A model generated the notes under the pieces. That model worked only from the letters and a program-made list of their open reading frames with translations. It did no database searches and was not told the origin of the DNA. A DNA stretch of 64,000 nt from Heligmosomoides polygyrus polygyrus (lineage: Eukaryota; Nematoda; Chromadorea; Rhabditida; Heligmosomidae): contig OX377205.1 of the NCBI GenBank assembly GCA_947396885.1, positions 60,980,969-61,044,968 of the forward strand, written 5' to 3'. Position numbers and translations under genes: made by a program. Positions 33,001 through 48,986 of this stretch are shown here, in pieces; within the stretch, counting starts at the first letter, position 1; the number at the start of each line of letters is the position of its first letter.

Positions 33001-36000
33001 TTGGTTGACGCTCCATGTGGAGTTCGATACCATGCGGCTGATTCGTCGACGATTCTGGCTCGAAATCACACGCGGACTACCCGGTACAGGTGCAGACCGC
33101 TAACCATTGGGATTTCGAAGGAAGTGGTCGACACATCTCGCGAACGTCCGAGCTGACGAGCAATGGCGCGGTTTGTCAAGCCAGCATCCTTGAGCGCTCG
33201 GATCTCAGCTTGTTCCTCGATAGTCAGGACACGTCCACGGACTGGCATAGTGGTTATTCTTGAAGAACAGGTCAAGCTGGCTATTTATGACAACAACTTT
33301 CCGCCAAAAAGCGCGCAAAGTTTAAATAGGAGTGTAGAAATGCCCGATGTCCTGGAGTGGCTACATACTTTTGAAGCAAACAAAAATCAGAAACGCCTAG
33401 TTTTTGCTGGAGATCAAGCCTTTTTCTGGAAAGAGCAATCTCGTCTACGGAGAATCCAATGCGGCTAACGCCAGTTCGTAGAAACGAACGCAAAACCGAA
33501 ATTATCAATTTCAAGGTGGCTACATACTTTTGAAACGCGCTGTATTATAGCGCTGATTATGTATTGCTGGGAAGATGTTTAATTGCGATCAGAGTTCTTG
33601 ACTTCAGGCGTGATTTGAACCAGAACGCCCTGCTTTCCGTGCGGGATGTTAAGCCACTACACCACCAGTCCAATCTAGTGCAAGAGTTTAGCTCGCAGTT
33701 AAGCATCCTTCCGAAGGTGAAGCTATTCTTCCAAAAGTGCCAAATGGGAAACCGAAGTGAAACTTCATCTGCTCGGATCATGAACGCTGATAGTTTGCTA
33801 ACAAAAGACCAAAAACTCAGAAAAACATTCCCAACATTAGTTACGATACCGGAGATGCTAGTTATAAAAGCAGGCTTCAAGAGAGATCAGCGTGAAACCA
33901 CAATTTTCACAAAAACCGAACGAACGTGCCATGCGACACAGCATCAACGTACCGACAGCTGGAGTGGGGGTAGCATTGGAGTCGGTGGCTGTGGGGGAAG
34001 GAGTGCGGGAAGATGAGGACGATTCTGGCTGCTCGGTTTCGGTGTCCATGGACTGCTTCATCTCCCGTCGTTCCTCGCCGAACAAATCCAGAAGCCGATG
34101 ATGCAACGTATTGATATCACTTCGCGTACGTCCCACAAACGTTCGTTCGCCATCGCTCCAAATCATCTGCAAAATGTTGTGTTGTGCGTGCCAAAAGCCA
34201 GGCTCAGTTGTAGGGTTCATTTTTTCGTCAATAGGGCAACTTCCGCTTACATCAAAATTAGTAAAAACCATCCGCTTCCACATTCTTTATACTCCCTCAA
34301 AAACATTATTGTGAAACACCTGGATCCGTAATGTTAAGCTTGGAGGTTGTTTTATTGGATTCTTTTTTTTATTGTTTTATAAGTTCTTAATGTTACGTTC
34401 CTCTCTTAGTATTTCTTCACATGTCTGGTTTTTTTTTGTTCATTGCAGGTACAGAACATGTTATCTAACATGGACTTCCATGTAATAAATATATATAAAA
34501 TAGTGCCTTCGGACAGCGCTATTCGTCTCAATGCAGAAACAAGAGGAAGGAAGGGGTATGTCCGGTACATGTCGCGTAGGTGGGCAGCATTGGTAGGTAG
34601 GAGCGCGCCAGCCAATTGTATCCAAACAGAGTGCAGGCCGAACACACGCCAGCCGATCAGGGTACCAACTCTACATGCTCTCTGAATGGCATAGCAATTC
34701 CATGCGGTCTGATTGGTTTAAGCGTTCCCACCTACCAATGCTGCTCACCTACGCGACATATACCGTATGTCCTTCTCGGAGCTCTTGTTACTGCACCGGC
34801 CCTTTGATGTGGTTTGCTTGGACTAATGAATCGGTAGATTTCCACCCACTTCCACAAGAAAGTTATCCGGATCATTGACATCGGGCTGTGTAGCGTGAAA
34901 CCGACGAACGAACGCGAACCCTCCGGAGAGTGGCGACACTCTACATGCAGCTGACGCAGACTTCGGGTCGTTCGACGCCAACGACGGAACGGATGGAGGA
35001 TTGAGCCGTATCGCAATCTGCTCCAGCTTGCGTCTGATATCGTCTCGAGCATGAACCATACGAATACGCTGATCAACAGAGAATGCCGGGTGGTGGATCG
35101 ACGCAGATACTGAAGAAAAAGTGTTGAATAGTGCAACTAGTCACGGGTTTTCACGTCTTTCCAGGTTTCCAGTAGTATAACATCGTTTTTGCTCTACGCA
35201 ACAATCGCTTCGTGATGTGTTGAACACTGTTACCTTCTCTTCTAAAGTGCTCTCCATTTCCCTAACATTTTTTGCTCTTTTATCCCCAAATACTACACAA
35301 TACTTGGAATAGTAGCTCTTATTTTCGGCGGAACTAAATTCTTGGAACATCAATTCAGCGTAATCTTTAAACCAAAAAAATGTATCTGGTACAGCGCCGC
35401 TAACATTCGTCCAACCAGGGATTAATTGGATTCACTATTTGCGTACTCTTTCACTAGATATTCTAACACCTTACCGTACGTTTCACAGAAACTGAGCTAC
35501 ACCATGTCTGGCAAGACAATTCCCAACTATGGACAGTAAAAATCAAGGGATACAATTCTATTGGTCCGGAGATTTATGCAATGTCAATCAGACCCCCTAG
35601 TAGCTATTAAAAGGCAATATATAGTGAGGAGCAGTTGTTGTGGACACTCCAAGAAAACGTAGACTTTAAATTGTGGATACAATATTCTGCTCAACATTGT
35701 TTTGAAAGGTACATTAAATGGTTAGACGCGGTAGGATTTTTATTCAAAAATAGGAGCGGGACATGCTTGCTAAAGTTGTGAATCTCTTAACTATCTACGC
35801 AAGCTGCAAACGAGTTAAGCGTAATATTCCACATTATAGGAACGCAGGATTAACATTATAGGACTTACGAAAACCGCTATGGATCACCTGCTCTATAGTT
35901 ACCACATTCAAAATAGGTTCCTCACGGAAAAGACGAGAAATAAGAGATTGTAATAATTACCGAGCTTGCCGAGATTGATCAGCACCTCTTTTCGAGACTC

Positions 36001-39000
36001 ATCAGACGTCAGCAGCTCCAGCTCTACGTCTCGCATCGCCATTAGATGATCCACCAAGCGAATCAGAGCGTGGGCACCTTGCCGATTGGTCGAGTTTAGC
36101 AAACACACGACGTTATAAGCAGCCTCTACCTTCAGCGCATAGGGTATCTGGCTCCTGGAACACTCGCCGTTAGGGAAGTTCGCAAGAAGGGGAAGACACC
36201 TACATCTCCGTCGACATGGTGCTGATGAACTGAGGACAATTCGATCGGGTTTCGTGCTGCCGCATCGTTGGCGTAGACGACGCTGGTCGGGCTGCTCCCT
36301 CGACACACGCGCCGAGTAAGCGTAGTTCGTACACGTTTAGGAACGAGACCAATTCACATATGGTGTCGACCCGATCCCAGGACGACATCTGAAGAGGATC
36401 GCCCCATATTAGAGCGGTATAGATCACCCCTGTAAAGCAAGTACTCACGGACAACACGCTGAGCAACCCGTCGCCATTCCCACTGGATGACTCTGTCTGT
36501 GATGCCGCGCCGCTGACGGAGGTGTATCCCTCTGAAGCGCCACCGCCTATCGCCTCCGATGAGGAACAGCACGGATATGTGTCCTCTGGTGTCCGCGGTG
36601 CACAATCATCGCTGAAACGTTTCGTGAGGCATCAACATGAAGGAGGAACTGCTGAAGGGAATGGTCCTGGCAGTTTACCTGCCGTAATCGATTTGAGAAG
36701 TGAGGGAAAATGGCTGCGAGATGTCCCTCACTGGCTCCCTCTCGACGGTCTGAGTCTTGCGTCGACTCGGCGCCGTGTCCCTGTCACCACCGGAGGAGGA
36801 CATGGTGTTGCGTCTCGAGGACTCGGATGAGAGCGACTCAATGTCGCTGCTCTCGGTCTGTGAGCTTGCAGCCTACAAATGAGTCAATCGCAAACTTCAT
36901 AACTTAACGGTGATGCCAAAAATGGACATCACTCAGCACTAACACAATATAAATGTGTTTATCAATCCTTTTGGAATGCGTACTGCAGCCTACATGCAAC
37001 GAACACCTTAAAGACACTTAAAATGTCATGCTGCCGGTAAATCCACTTGATGGTGTCATTGAAGACATATTTTTAAAACCTCTCAATTTCTGAGCGCCTG
37101 ATAACAATTATCAAGAAAAGCCAGAGAGGGGATCAGCTGGTCAGAGAAGTGCAGAACCTAAACTCCAATTCATGGTGCTCTTAAAAGCGCGCTCTTGCTA
37201 GCTGTGCTTATTGCAACATAGCCCATAGGTTTGAAGGGCTTTTTAGATGAAAACAGCACGAATTCGACCTGAACCAACGGTTCCTATAGACAGGTCTCAT
37301 ATAGTCACGTCTTGCATGAACACCAGGGATGTGCGGAAATTTTTCTGGAAAAAGCGGAAGGCAAAGACGGGACGGAAACGCTCAAAAATAGTCGGGAACC
37401 GGAATACGAAACGCGGAAACGGAGATGACCCATTTTCGCTATTTTTTCTCAAGTGCATCTGAAACGGCGTCAGAAGCGGCTTCCATTGCACTTTTTCTTG
37501 CTCAGAACTTTGCGATCAGCGAAATCTTCAACAAATTAATGCTCATCCTCGTCATAACATAAAATAGCGAAGCATGAATTTATAATATTGTTACAATAAC
37601 ATTTTAGCTATGACTAGAGCAGTAAACAAAACAAATTCAGGGTCTTATCCCACTATTCCTCACTATTTCAGCATGCAGTCTCACCGCTGTTTCCATATCT
37701 AGTTCCTGTAAATGAAGTATAAAACTAGAGCAGCCAAATAAATCATTTTGCGACCTGGAAAGAGATTCCTCTCATTTTTAGAAACCTGTCGCATCACGAA
37801 CGACGTGGTGACTGCACAGATTCTGCATACTCAACATTAGCAGTTACATTGTAATCACCAAAAGTAGTACTCAGAATTCATTTTGGGATTTAAGATGGAG
37901 AACCTCCAAAATTGAATTTTCACCTTTCATCAGGAATACTGGTGTAATCTTGGAGCAAACAAGCGCATGACACAACCTCCACTGAACCCTTTGCTTCATG
38001 ATGCTGCGCTATATGCTTACTAAGTTTTTGTAGCTATTTGTAACTAGTGAGAAAAGAATTGTGTAATCATTCAAATGTTGAGGTCATTTTCCTAACATAC
38101 AATGCCTTTGCTGGCACATTAGTTTTGCCCTGTACTCAGCCGTTGCCATTTTAAGTGCTTTTTTTGATAGCCTAACTTCAAGAACATTAATACTGGAGTT
38201 GTTGAACAGATTTCTCTAACAATTATACGAAGGAGAACTCTTTTAATTGATTTTTCATCTTTTTAATTTATAAGCTCTTTTTTAATTTATTGTGTTCAAT
38301 AAAAAACTAGTGTTGAACAGTGCCCATTTCCGTTTCCGCCCTCCGGTCAAAAAACAGGCGGAACACGGAACGGAACGGAAGAGCTGAAAACGGCAGGAAA
38401 CCGGAATTCGGAACGGGGAAACGGAAATTCCGCACATCCCTGATAAACACGTAGCAGATGAAGTGTCACGAAATGATTTGGTGCACCCTAATGTAACTAG
38501 ATTCACAAATTCGGCAGCGTATTTCGATGAGATGTCAAGCTCTGTCGGCAATAGTGAAGCCTCTAAACAGTCTGTCTAAAATTGTGGATGAACCGAGACC
38601 ACAGCACTGTTGCTGTTAATACGCTTCCAAAGCCGCTAAGTCGTCCATCGCTGGCCCTCTGTGTGAAATTCATAGCAACATTTGGAATAGATCAAAATCT
38701 GCATAAAAAGCTGCACCGATCCATTATTTATAGTAATCGAGGAGATTTATACTTGAAAAGGATAAAGGTCGACGCTAGTAAGTCCCTCCACTACATGACA
38801 TCGCATAATGATGTTTTACACACTTGAGACATTGGTAATAAAGCACGAAATGTCCACAAGAAAAAGTAGCAAAAACACGTACTCTAACAAACTGAGGAGA
38901 GACATGCAGATTCCGTCTCTCTACGGAACTCGATAGTAGGGTCGAAGGGCGAAATGGTGATGTGGTACGGTAATCAAACCTTCGACGCCACGCTCATGAA

Positions 39001-40650
39001 ACAGCACCTCAAGCACTGCGCCACCCCTGCCACACTGCTGGCCTGTCGCGCTTGCGTGGTGAGCTCGAGCCCGCTGACCGTTGTTAAACATAAGAAACGT
39101 AGTACCTCTTGCCCCTTTGCCTCAAGGATTGGGCACAATCAAAACATCACCATTATTTTTTTAGCGTTATCACTGCCCAGACTGTTCCCATGTTCGGGTC
39201 CCCTCTCATATCAAGTTTTTCCTACTCCGACACCTCCTTGCACCAGTCGCCATTAGTTACTGTTTTCTAAACAACGTTCGTACTGCACTATGCAACTGAA
39301 GCAGAAGCCAAGAGCGAGCGAGCTATCCCGGAAGCGAGCAATCGATCGCGTGACAGATCCTGGTCGATTAAAAGAACAGAAGTTAGGAATCTTCTGTTGC
39401 TGCAAAAGGCGAAAAAAGAAGGGCAAAAAGGAAATTTAACGGAAGAGTTCAACCGGAAAACGAAATAAGAAACACGAAAACAGAAGTGCATCAGAAACCA
39501 TCCCTATATTTGTAGTTTTAATTATAGAGGTAAAAGTATTATGTACTTTTAATTACTGTATTTTAATCATAATGTAGCGAGCGTCTTGGTAACCTCTAGA
39601 CATGTGATCTTCTCGGCTGTTTCCCCAGCAAGCTCTGTTTGGGTGACGTTAATCTGTTTCTAAACCTCCCCGATCATATTAAAAAATAAAATAGGGGGTC
39701 TTTTGGGATTTTCTACGCATTGTAATCCAAAGGGGCGTCATGGAGGCAATCTGAGTGGGCATTTCGCCTATGTAATCACTTGCGATGGCCAGCCGAGGGG
39801 CAAGTCAGTGTTTTATCCTTCCTTTCGAGTCCGATAAAAGTCACGACCCCGAAGAGATGGACAGCTTATTTGGCCTGGGCTGGAAATCCGAGCGACAACA
39901 GGTGTTCTGCGACTGGCTACCATCACGCACTATTATCTTCATATTGTCGACGCCTCTCAACCAAGACTTCCATCTCATTGAAGTGATTAGTTGATGTTAG
40001 ACTTCTCTGAGCGGGAGGAAACACTGATCTGTGGGTTGCCTGGCGTGATCCATATAAAAAGGCCAAATTACGTGTTCAAATACTTCAGGCAATAACAGTG
40101 GAATTGGTGTAGTGGGAGCTAGACTCAAAATCGATTACTGGCAAATTCTACCGCTGAACAATTCACATTTCTTTGAAGATGTAACACAACCTATACTGTA
40201 TCAGCAAGAACGCTGTGTATTTACCATGTAACGGCAGTCAACAGAGAAGCCTGGTACCAACCCCATACCTCGAGGTTACTACCATCAGAGGAAATCAGTA
40301 CGCACTACTCCATAATAGCAAGCCTACTGCGCAGAAACATTCTTAGCAACATCCGTCACTTTGTTGGGAAGTTAGATTAACTTTTTCATAAAACGCGAAA
40401 ACCACAGTACCAGTAAGCAATGAACGCTTACCAGACTTCCATTCTGAACGGAGATACGAGCGCCGCATCCATTCACTGGAGGCTGAGAATCGTCGCTCAC
40501 GATTCCGTTCACAGACGCTCGATCATCAACAGCAGGAGCAGAAATGGGAGCGGAATCGGTTATGTTGGCAGACCCGGTACTCTCCTTCTGGGTGGAAGAG
40601 TCCCAACGGGTTCCGCCGCCGCCGCTCTTCTTGCGGCGATTATTGGGCAT
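29761..40650 (-). CDS. PX and zinc-knuckle protein, ZCCHC2/14-like (gls-1 candidate)
   Basis: Exons on the - strand: 40650-40432, 36872-36679, 36611-36279, 36199-35961, 35109-34850, about 34245-33911, 31738-31606, 30573-30492, 30041-29761. The first five are phase-linked. The N-terminus is Ser/Gly-rich; then [20 protein letters not shown] and a helical block lead to [16 protein letters not shown]; the 34.2 kb exon has [17 protein letters not shown], as in PX-like domains; 30.5 kb gives a knuckle [13 protein letters not shown]; then [10 protein letters not shown] and a Pro/Met-rich end. This order resembles vertebrate ZCCHC2/ZCCHC14, partners of TENT4 poly(A) polymerases. From memory, C. elegans gls-1, which works with the poly(A) polymerase GLD-4, neighbours dhfr-1; here DHFR is directly upstream. 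Domain family is likely, orthology is inference. Exons between 33.9 and 30.6 kb are incomplete. Confidence 0.6.
30492..30573 (-). CDS. gls-1-like zinc-knuckle exon
   Basis: It starts after TCATTGCAG and encodes [20 protein letters not shown], a knuckle with spacing C-x2-C-x3-H-x4-C, one residue shorter than the usual CCHC. Donor GTGAGC, phase 1, fits the next exon. Confidence 0.6.
31606..31738 (-). CDS. gls-1-like internal exon
   Basis: It starts after GGAACGTCAG and encodes [20 protein letters not shown], helical; donor GTTAAG. Placement in this gene is by strand and location. Confidence 0.45.
32530..33275 (-). pseudogene. Tc3/Tc1-like transposase, degenerate
   Basis: The - strand reads [20 protein letters not shown] and [15 protein letters not shown] (N-terminal helix-turn-helix), then in another frame [18 protein letters not shown] and a C-terminal [11 protein letters not shown]. 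Frameshifts and loss of the DE motif (FWFDRRHEF in place of the usual FSDE) show inactivity. It lies in an intron of the gls-1-like gene, same strand. Confidence 0.75.
33350..33540. repeat. Terminal repeats of the Tc-like element
   Basis: GTGGCTACATACTTTTGAA occurs at about 33,357 and 33,515 in the same orientation, beyond the transposase start. This fits the outer and inner transposase binding sites of Tc3-type ends. The opposite end was not found. Confidence 0.4.
33600..33670 (-). other. tRNA-like sequence, probable pseudogene
   Basis: The - strand has TGGTGTAGTGG (A-box-like) and GGTTCAAATC (B-box-like) about 40 bases apart in a 71-base window. Only four acceptor pairs and a broken T stem can be drawn, so this is a decayed tRNA or SINE head, not a confident tRNA gene. 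Confidence 0.35.
33911..34245 (-). CDS. gls-1-like exon 6: PX-like segment
   Basis: [18 protein letters not shown] and [20 protein letters not shown] followed by [12 protein letters not shown] resemble the core of PX domains. A Ser/Thr/Pro-rich stretch follows. Both boundaries are approximate. Confidence 0.6.
34546..34785. repeat. MITE-like inverted repeat, about 240 bp
   Basis: ATGTCGCGTAGGTGGGCAGC with ATTGGTAGGT at the left is mirrored by ACCTACCAAT and GCTGCTCACCTACGCGACAT at the right, arms of about 45 bases. It lies in an intron of the gls-1-like gene. Confidence 0.65.
34850..35109 (-). CDS. gls-1-like exon 5
   Basis: It enters in phase 1 after TTCTTCAG and reads [20 protein letters not shown], the conserved HPAF-type motif of ZCCHC2/14 proteins. 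The 3' end (donor GTGGGT) is tentative; the frame stops at 34,823. Confidence 0.6.
35961..36199 (-). CDS. gls-1-like exon 4
   Basis: In phase with exon 3. It encodes [20 protein letters not shown] and [11 protein letters not shown], a helical repeat-like segment. Donor GTAATT, phase 1. Confidence 0.65.
36279..36611 (-). CDS. gls-1-like exon 3
   Basis: It starts after GTTTCAG, in phase. Ser-rich sequence is followed by [17 protein letters not shown] and [15 protein letters not shown], a helical block also seen in ZCCHC2/14 and Smaug-type proteins. The 3' donor (GTCTAC) is weak but keeps the frame into the next exon. Confidence 0.6.
36679..36872 (-). CDS. gls-1-like exon 2
   Basis: It starts after CATTTGTAG in phase 0 and encodes a Ser/Glu/Arg-rich segment ([14 protein letters not shown]) before [12 protein letters not shown]; donor GTAAAC, phase 2. 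The 3.6 kb intron before it carries a hAT-like element. Confidence 0.65.
37324..38442. mobile_element. hAT-like non-autonomous element, 1119 bp
   Basis: It starts CAGGGATGTGCGGAAATTT and ends AAATTCCGCACATCCCTG. The flanks ATGAACAC and ATAAACAC (37,316-37,323 and 38,443-38,450) match at 7 of 8 positions, an 8-bp target duplication. Sub-terminal GGAAACGG/CCGGAA runs occur on both sides. No transposase frame. It lies in intron 1 of the gls-1-like gene. Confidence 0.8.
38954..39070 (+). other. Possible + strand exon or relic with Cys/His residues
   Basis: The frame reads [14 protein letters not shown] and LLACRACV, followed by a good donor GTGAGC at 39,059. It could be an exon of an unknown zinc-binding protein or a transposon relic; there is no supporting neighbour. 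Confidence 0.25.
39071..40431. other. Intron sequence, nothing recognised
   Basis: Only short frames without motifs; inside intron 1 of the gls-1-like gene. Confidence 0.4.
40432..40650 (-). CDS. gls-1-like exon 1
   Basis: 73 codons from ATG ([13 protein letters not shown]) to the donor GTAAGC, phase 0; low-complexity Ser/Gly/Asn-rich start. Confidence 0.6.
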
Positions 40651-41191
40651 CTGAGCGATCACAAAATTTGCATCACCATTTGAATTAAGATAAAGCGAAG
40701 CAGATAAAAAGTAGCCTGTGGAACTCAACCACACATAGAAAACGGAGAGATTGGGAAAATAATTTATTTTATAAAAGTGAAAGAATGAGTACGCTTAGAG
40801 ATCACACCAAACCCGAACAATGGCATCGTATCAAACTGGGACGCTGAAGAGCAACAACACAAGGCGAGAAAGTGAGGTGTAAAATACAGCGCAAAAGAAG
40901 ACACGTGGCTTGTTCTCAGTCAAAATAGCGGTAACAATGAAAGGAAAACTCGATGCCATTTTCGACCATGAGATCTGATCGGGCCGACTCGTCTTCTCGG
41001 TAGTGACCCCAGTCAACACCTTTGAGAAACACATCAGTGTCGAAGCTGGAAAGAAGTATCGATAGACGGTACAAAGCGGACTGGTGCCCGATGCACACCG
41101 TCAGGTATCCTAAAACGGGCAAGTTAGATCAGCCACACCCGGAGTTCCTTCCGTTGCCTACTGCTATGCTCTCCTCCGCGTCAGAAGATCC

Positions 41192-41192
<1 letters not shown>

Positions 41193-41228
<36 letters not shown>

Positions 41229-41248
41229 TGTGTGTGTGTAGTGTGTGT

Positions 41249-41345
<97 letters not shown>
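41193..41345. repeat. (TG)n microsatellite
   Basis: About 150 bases of TG with two short interruptions. The long Val/Cys and His/Thr frames across it are artefacts. Confidence 0.99.
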
Positions 41346-41346
<1 letters not shown>

Positions 41347-41439
41347 CCACGACCATGTGCAATCTCAGAGCGGACCAGCCCGCTAAATACCCCATAAACT
41401 TGCAAGGGAAGGTCGCAGTGGCACTTTGTGATGAGATAA

Positions 41440-42240
41440 TAACAATAATTTATTACGGCCATTTAAGATAGCCGCAAAACAGCATATTGTTAACACATTA
41501 AATGAGAACAGCTCATTTACATCAGAACATGGTATAACATGACAGTGTAAAACAGAAAAAATAGGAAATGGTTGTTTAAATGTCTTGTCTCCCTAGTGCC
41601 TAAGTAACGCCTTCTCCGCTAGTCTTTTGAAACGTTTATAATTTTCTCGTGAAGGAGTTATTTCATTATGTAAACTTAGATATTTGGAACCTGCCCTAAC
41701 CGTAAAGAACTGAGTCCTTAGCTTGGATTTTGGTCGAGGGAACCAGATTTTCAGCAGAGTTCCTCTTGTTCTAGACATTCTGGGTTTGTAAAACTTGGAG
41801 AGTTCAAAGTACTTATTCCGGCTATCATTTTAAATACGCAACAGACGTCATTTACCTGTCTCCTTGAAGACAGAATAGAGATCTCAAGAAACTTGTTTCT
41901 AATAGTTGATCTTGGAATGCCAGTATAGAAGAAACCGTTGTATCGTAAAATAACCTTCCTTGTAAAGTTATTTTGCACTCGTTCAATCAACAACCGATCT
42001 TTCCTCTTGTGAGGGGAAAACACTGTTGTTCCACACTCTACAATAGGCCTGACATATGTTTTATATGCTCTCATTAAAACAAACTTATTTGTAGTGCTAA
42101 GTCCCTTGAATATTTGGTAGGTTCTTACATTTGCTTTGTTACAGATGGATATCTGGGGTGCAGCTACGATGACTGATTCTAAATAGGTGGCCCAGCTTTG
42201 CACCGGCCATCTGTTAGCAGAGCAATGAACCATTCTCACG
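41440..42240 (-). pseudogene. LINE RT C-terminal fragment with 3' end
   Basis: The - strand reads AYKTYVRPIVECGTTVFSPH and NNFTRKVILRYNG, then in another frame SKYLSLHNEITPS, the same protein region as at 18.2-18.8 kb. The element ends in TTATTACGGCC next to the microsatellite. CR1/Jockey-like. Confidence 0.75.
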
Positions 42241-42640
42241 TTGGTGCAGTGCTAAAATAAACGGCAAACGCCGTTGGCTGCTGATCAGTAGCGGCGTAGT
42301 GGATAGGGAAGGATGTACTTGGGGACTAGGTCATGGTGATTCAATTCCATGCTGTGATGATTCAATCGAAGCTAGCCATGTTAAATCGCAACGAAAATCT
42401 GTGCTAGGAAGGTACCTCATTCACTAGCACTACCTTTGTACCTTTTTGCTTCCAGTAATAGATCGAAGTTTTTGCTGAGGACGTAATTGAGGTGCTGGTC
42501 CCGAATACGACTTTGACTGATACATCACGAGAGGCATGAGCGAATAAGAGTTGCTAGCCAGGTTCATCGAATTCGCCCAAACTTCAACCGGGTAAGATAT
42601 TTCTGAGGCGCTGATCAATAGTATGACATCTGTTTTTGGT

Positions 42641-42700
42641 ATTTTTGTGACGAGGTACGGCAGCTATGGGAAATAGCTGCCGTACCTCGCCACAAAAAAC
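42641..42700. repeat. 27-bp hairpin with 5-nt loop
   Basis: ACGAGGTACGGCAGCTAT pairs with ATAGCTGCCGTACCTCG around a GGGAA loop; pairing extends to TTTTTGT/ACAAAAA. It lies in sequence related to the large inverted repeat at 18-20 kb (GATCAGC motifs, 42,560-43,050). Confidence 0.8.
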
Positions 42701-43916
42701 GCGTGGCCGGTGTTCATGGACCCTGGGCACTTGGACAGAATAGGTCTGGTGATCAGCGCCTTAAATATCCGCTTAAGACGAGTGTCGAGTGAAATCGATC
42801 ATCCCCATCTGCTACTTTTACTTCCCCATACCAAAATCTGCCGAGACTTTTAAGACGGATATAATATTTTGATCAGCACCCCAAATAATACCCATGGAGG
42901 AAACTTAAGCGAAGTTGCTGATCCGAACCCCGCCACACTTACAAACCCACACCTGACGTAACATACCGTAATCCACCGAGATTTCAAAAACGAATGTCTT
43001 ATTTGTGACCACCACCTCAAATAACTACTTATGTGAAAACTTACTTATGAGACGAAACTGGGTGAAATTTTTTCGACCTCTAAATTAGTGAGAGTACAGT
43101 TGTGGAAATGAATCGAATCTCGTTCCTGGTGAAGCTGTTCGTCGCTGTTTCACATGGAGTGCTTCGATTGCTCCTTGCGGAGGTATGTTTAGAATCAGCC
43201 TCCGAGGCTGCGTCTCATGTTATACATTCTTCCACTGTTAGAATAAGGCTAGTTAGTTAACTTGGTCAGGATCCGCTACGTGTTTCACTCCGCGAGGTAT
43301 AGTTAAGGCCACTTCAGCACATATAACAGCCTTAGAGGAGACCACCGAATTATGTTCCGAAAGAATCCACTACAAATTTAACGATCTCGGAACGATGAGT
43401 TGCTCGACAGGGATGCGGAATGGAATTCGAGCGAAGCGATAGGAACCGGTGCGGAAATACCGGCACGCTGCTTATCCGCACCCAAGGAATGAGTTACTAC
43501 CTCAAGAGGCGCTATTCTTCTGGCTAGACGACCGACTAGCGCAGCGAAGTTGGCTGGTGTCTCACGGGCTAACCCACACATCGATCCATCTGAAGACGTT
43601 AAATTAGCATCATGCATGTATAGCACTGATATACAAGATATCCTGGACAATCAAACCTAGACACTGATATTGACATATAATATATCAATGTCCAGGATTG
43701 ATAAAGCACTTGCATCTCAACCACCTGTCCTTTACATATTTGGGCCAGATACGCATTGAAATATTCCCCACAATATTCTGGATAGAAAACAACTGGCGCG
43801 CGCAAAAAAAAAACACTAGTCGTGTACGTCATTTATCCGGTACTCCCTTTGCAGCACTGCGTGTTAGTATGTACCTTTACACACGCGAATTGTAACAAAA
43901 GGTAAAGGAAACTAAC

Positions 43917-48007
<4,091 letters not shown>

Positions 48008-48408
48008 GTAGAAGGTCCTAGAAACACTATACGTTCGTCAAATTTCGAAGCGAGAAATCCACTTGAGCGAGTGTGTAGGGAACGACGCGAAATGTAGGCA
48101 TTCCATATCACAAACTGAAGTTATCCTGCTTGCATGACATGACGAGGTACAAAAGATGTGTAGGCTATTCGGGGAGACACAAGAGGAATCTAACGGAAGG
48201 AAAGGCGTGTAGACCAGAGTTGAGTCGGGACCCTAGCTTGGGGATCTCGCCGAGGCAGCTAAGGCTCTAGTGCAGTCTACCATCAACACCTCCGGAATGC
48301 TAGTATAGAAGTCCCTCAGGGCACTCCTCAAGCAAATCCGCCTAAGGACCCTGCAGTAACCAAAACGGGCAGACGAACGGTGGAATCAGCAGCGCAGCTG
48401 TGAAGGTG

Positions 48409-48867
48409 TCAAGGCGAGCGGCGGCGGGTGGTCCCGCCGCGAGCCGCCGTCCTCTCCAAACTACTTCGCCCCTCGCCGAGCTTGGCCGTCGAGGGCGACG
48501 GCTCGTCCGGCGGCTTTCTGAGGGCCGAGTGCGGGGTTCCGGACGGTGTGGGTGGCTGGGGAGTCGCCCAAGGTGTGCGCATGCCGGGCACGGCGAGGGC
48601 CCAGGGCGGCTTCTGCCCGGCAGAGGTCTCGAGCCCAACTGGATTCGCGGCCTCCTCAAGGAATTCTGGGGTCCAGCGCGAGTCCTCGGATCCCGAGAAC
48701 TCCAGGACGTCTTCGGAAGTGCTCTTCTGAACGGCGACGCCTCTGCCCCAGAGGGATCGATCGGCGACGGCGGCCGGCGCTGGAGCGCGCATTTCTCCGG
48801 ACTCACGTCGCACCGGCTTAGCTACACGCTCTCCGATTCCCAGCCCTGTCGGCTCGGCTCTGCTCAT
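48409..48867 (-). CDS. GC-rich hypothetical coding exon upstream of DHFR
   Basis: A - strand frame of 152 codons from MSRAEPTGLG; it contains SEDVLEFSGSEDSRWTPEF and Pro/Ser/Arg-rich sequence. GC content is far above the neighbourhood. Overlapping + strand frames exist, but this one has the most protein-like composition. It could be the 3' part of the gene whose upstream exon lies at 48,987-49,167. No family recognised. Confidence 0.4.
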   Translation of the reverse strand: MSRAEPTGLGIGERVAKPVRRESGEMRAPAPAAVADRSLWGRGVAVQKSTSEDVLEFSGSEDSRWTPEFLEEAANPVGLETSAGQKPPWALAVPGMRTPWATPQPPTPSGTPHSALRKPPDEPSPSTAKLGEGRSSLERTAARGGTTRRRSP

Positions 48868-48986
48868 CCTCGCTCTGCTTAGGGCCCTTTGTGTTTTACA
48901 GGCGCGCTAATTCATTTTCATCGCGGCTATCACCATCTTGCTAAAGCCAGCGAGTCCTGTGCGGAGTAGCGAGTTTGTTCACGGAA

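Noticed and set aside
41129..41471. Long Val/Cys and His/Thr ORFs
   Set aside because: Translations of a TG microsatellite; the same applies to 58,926-59,405 over the CA tract.
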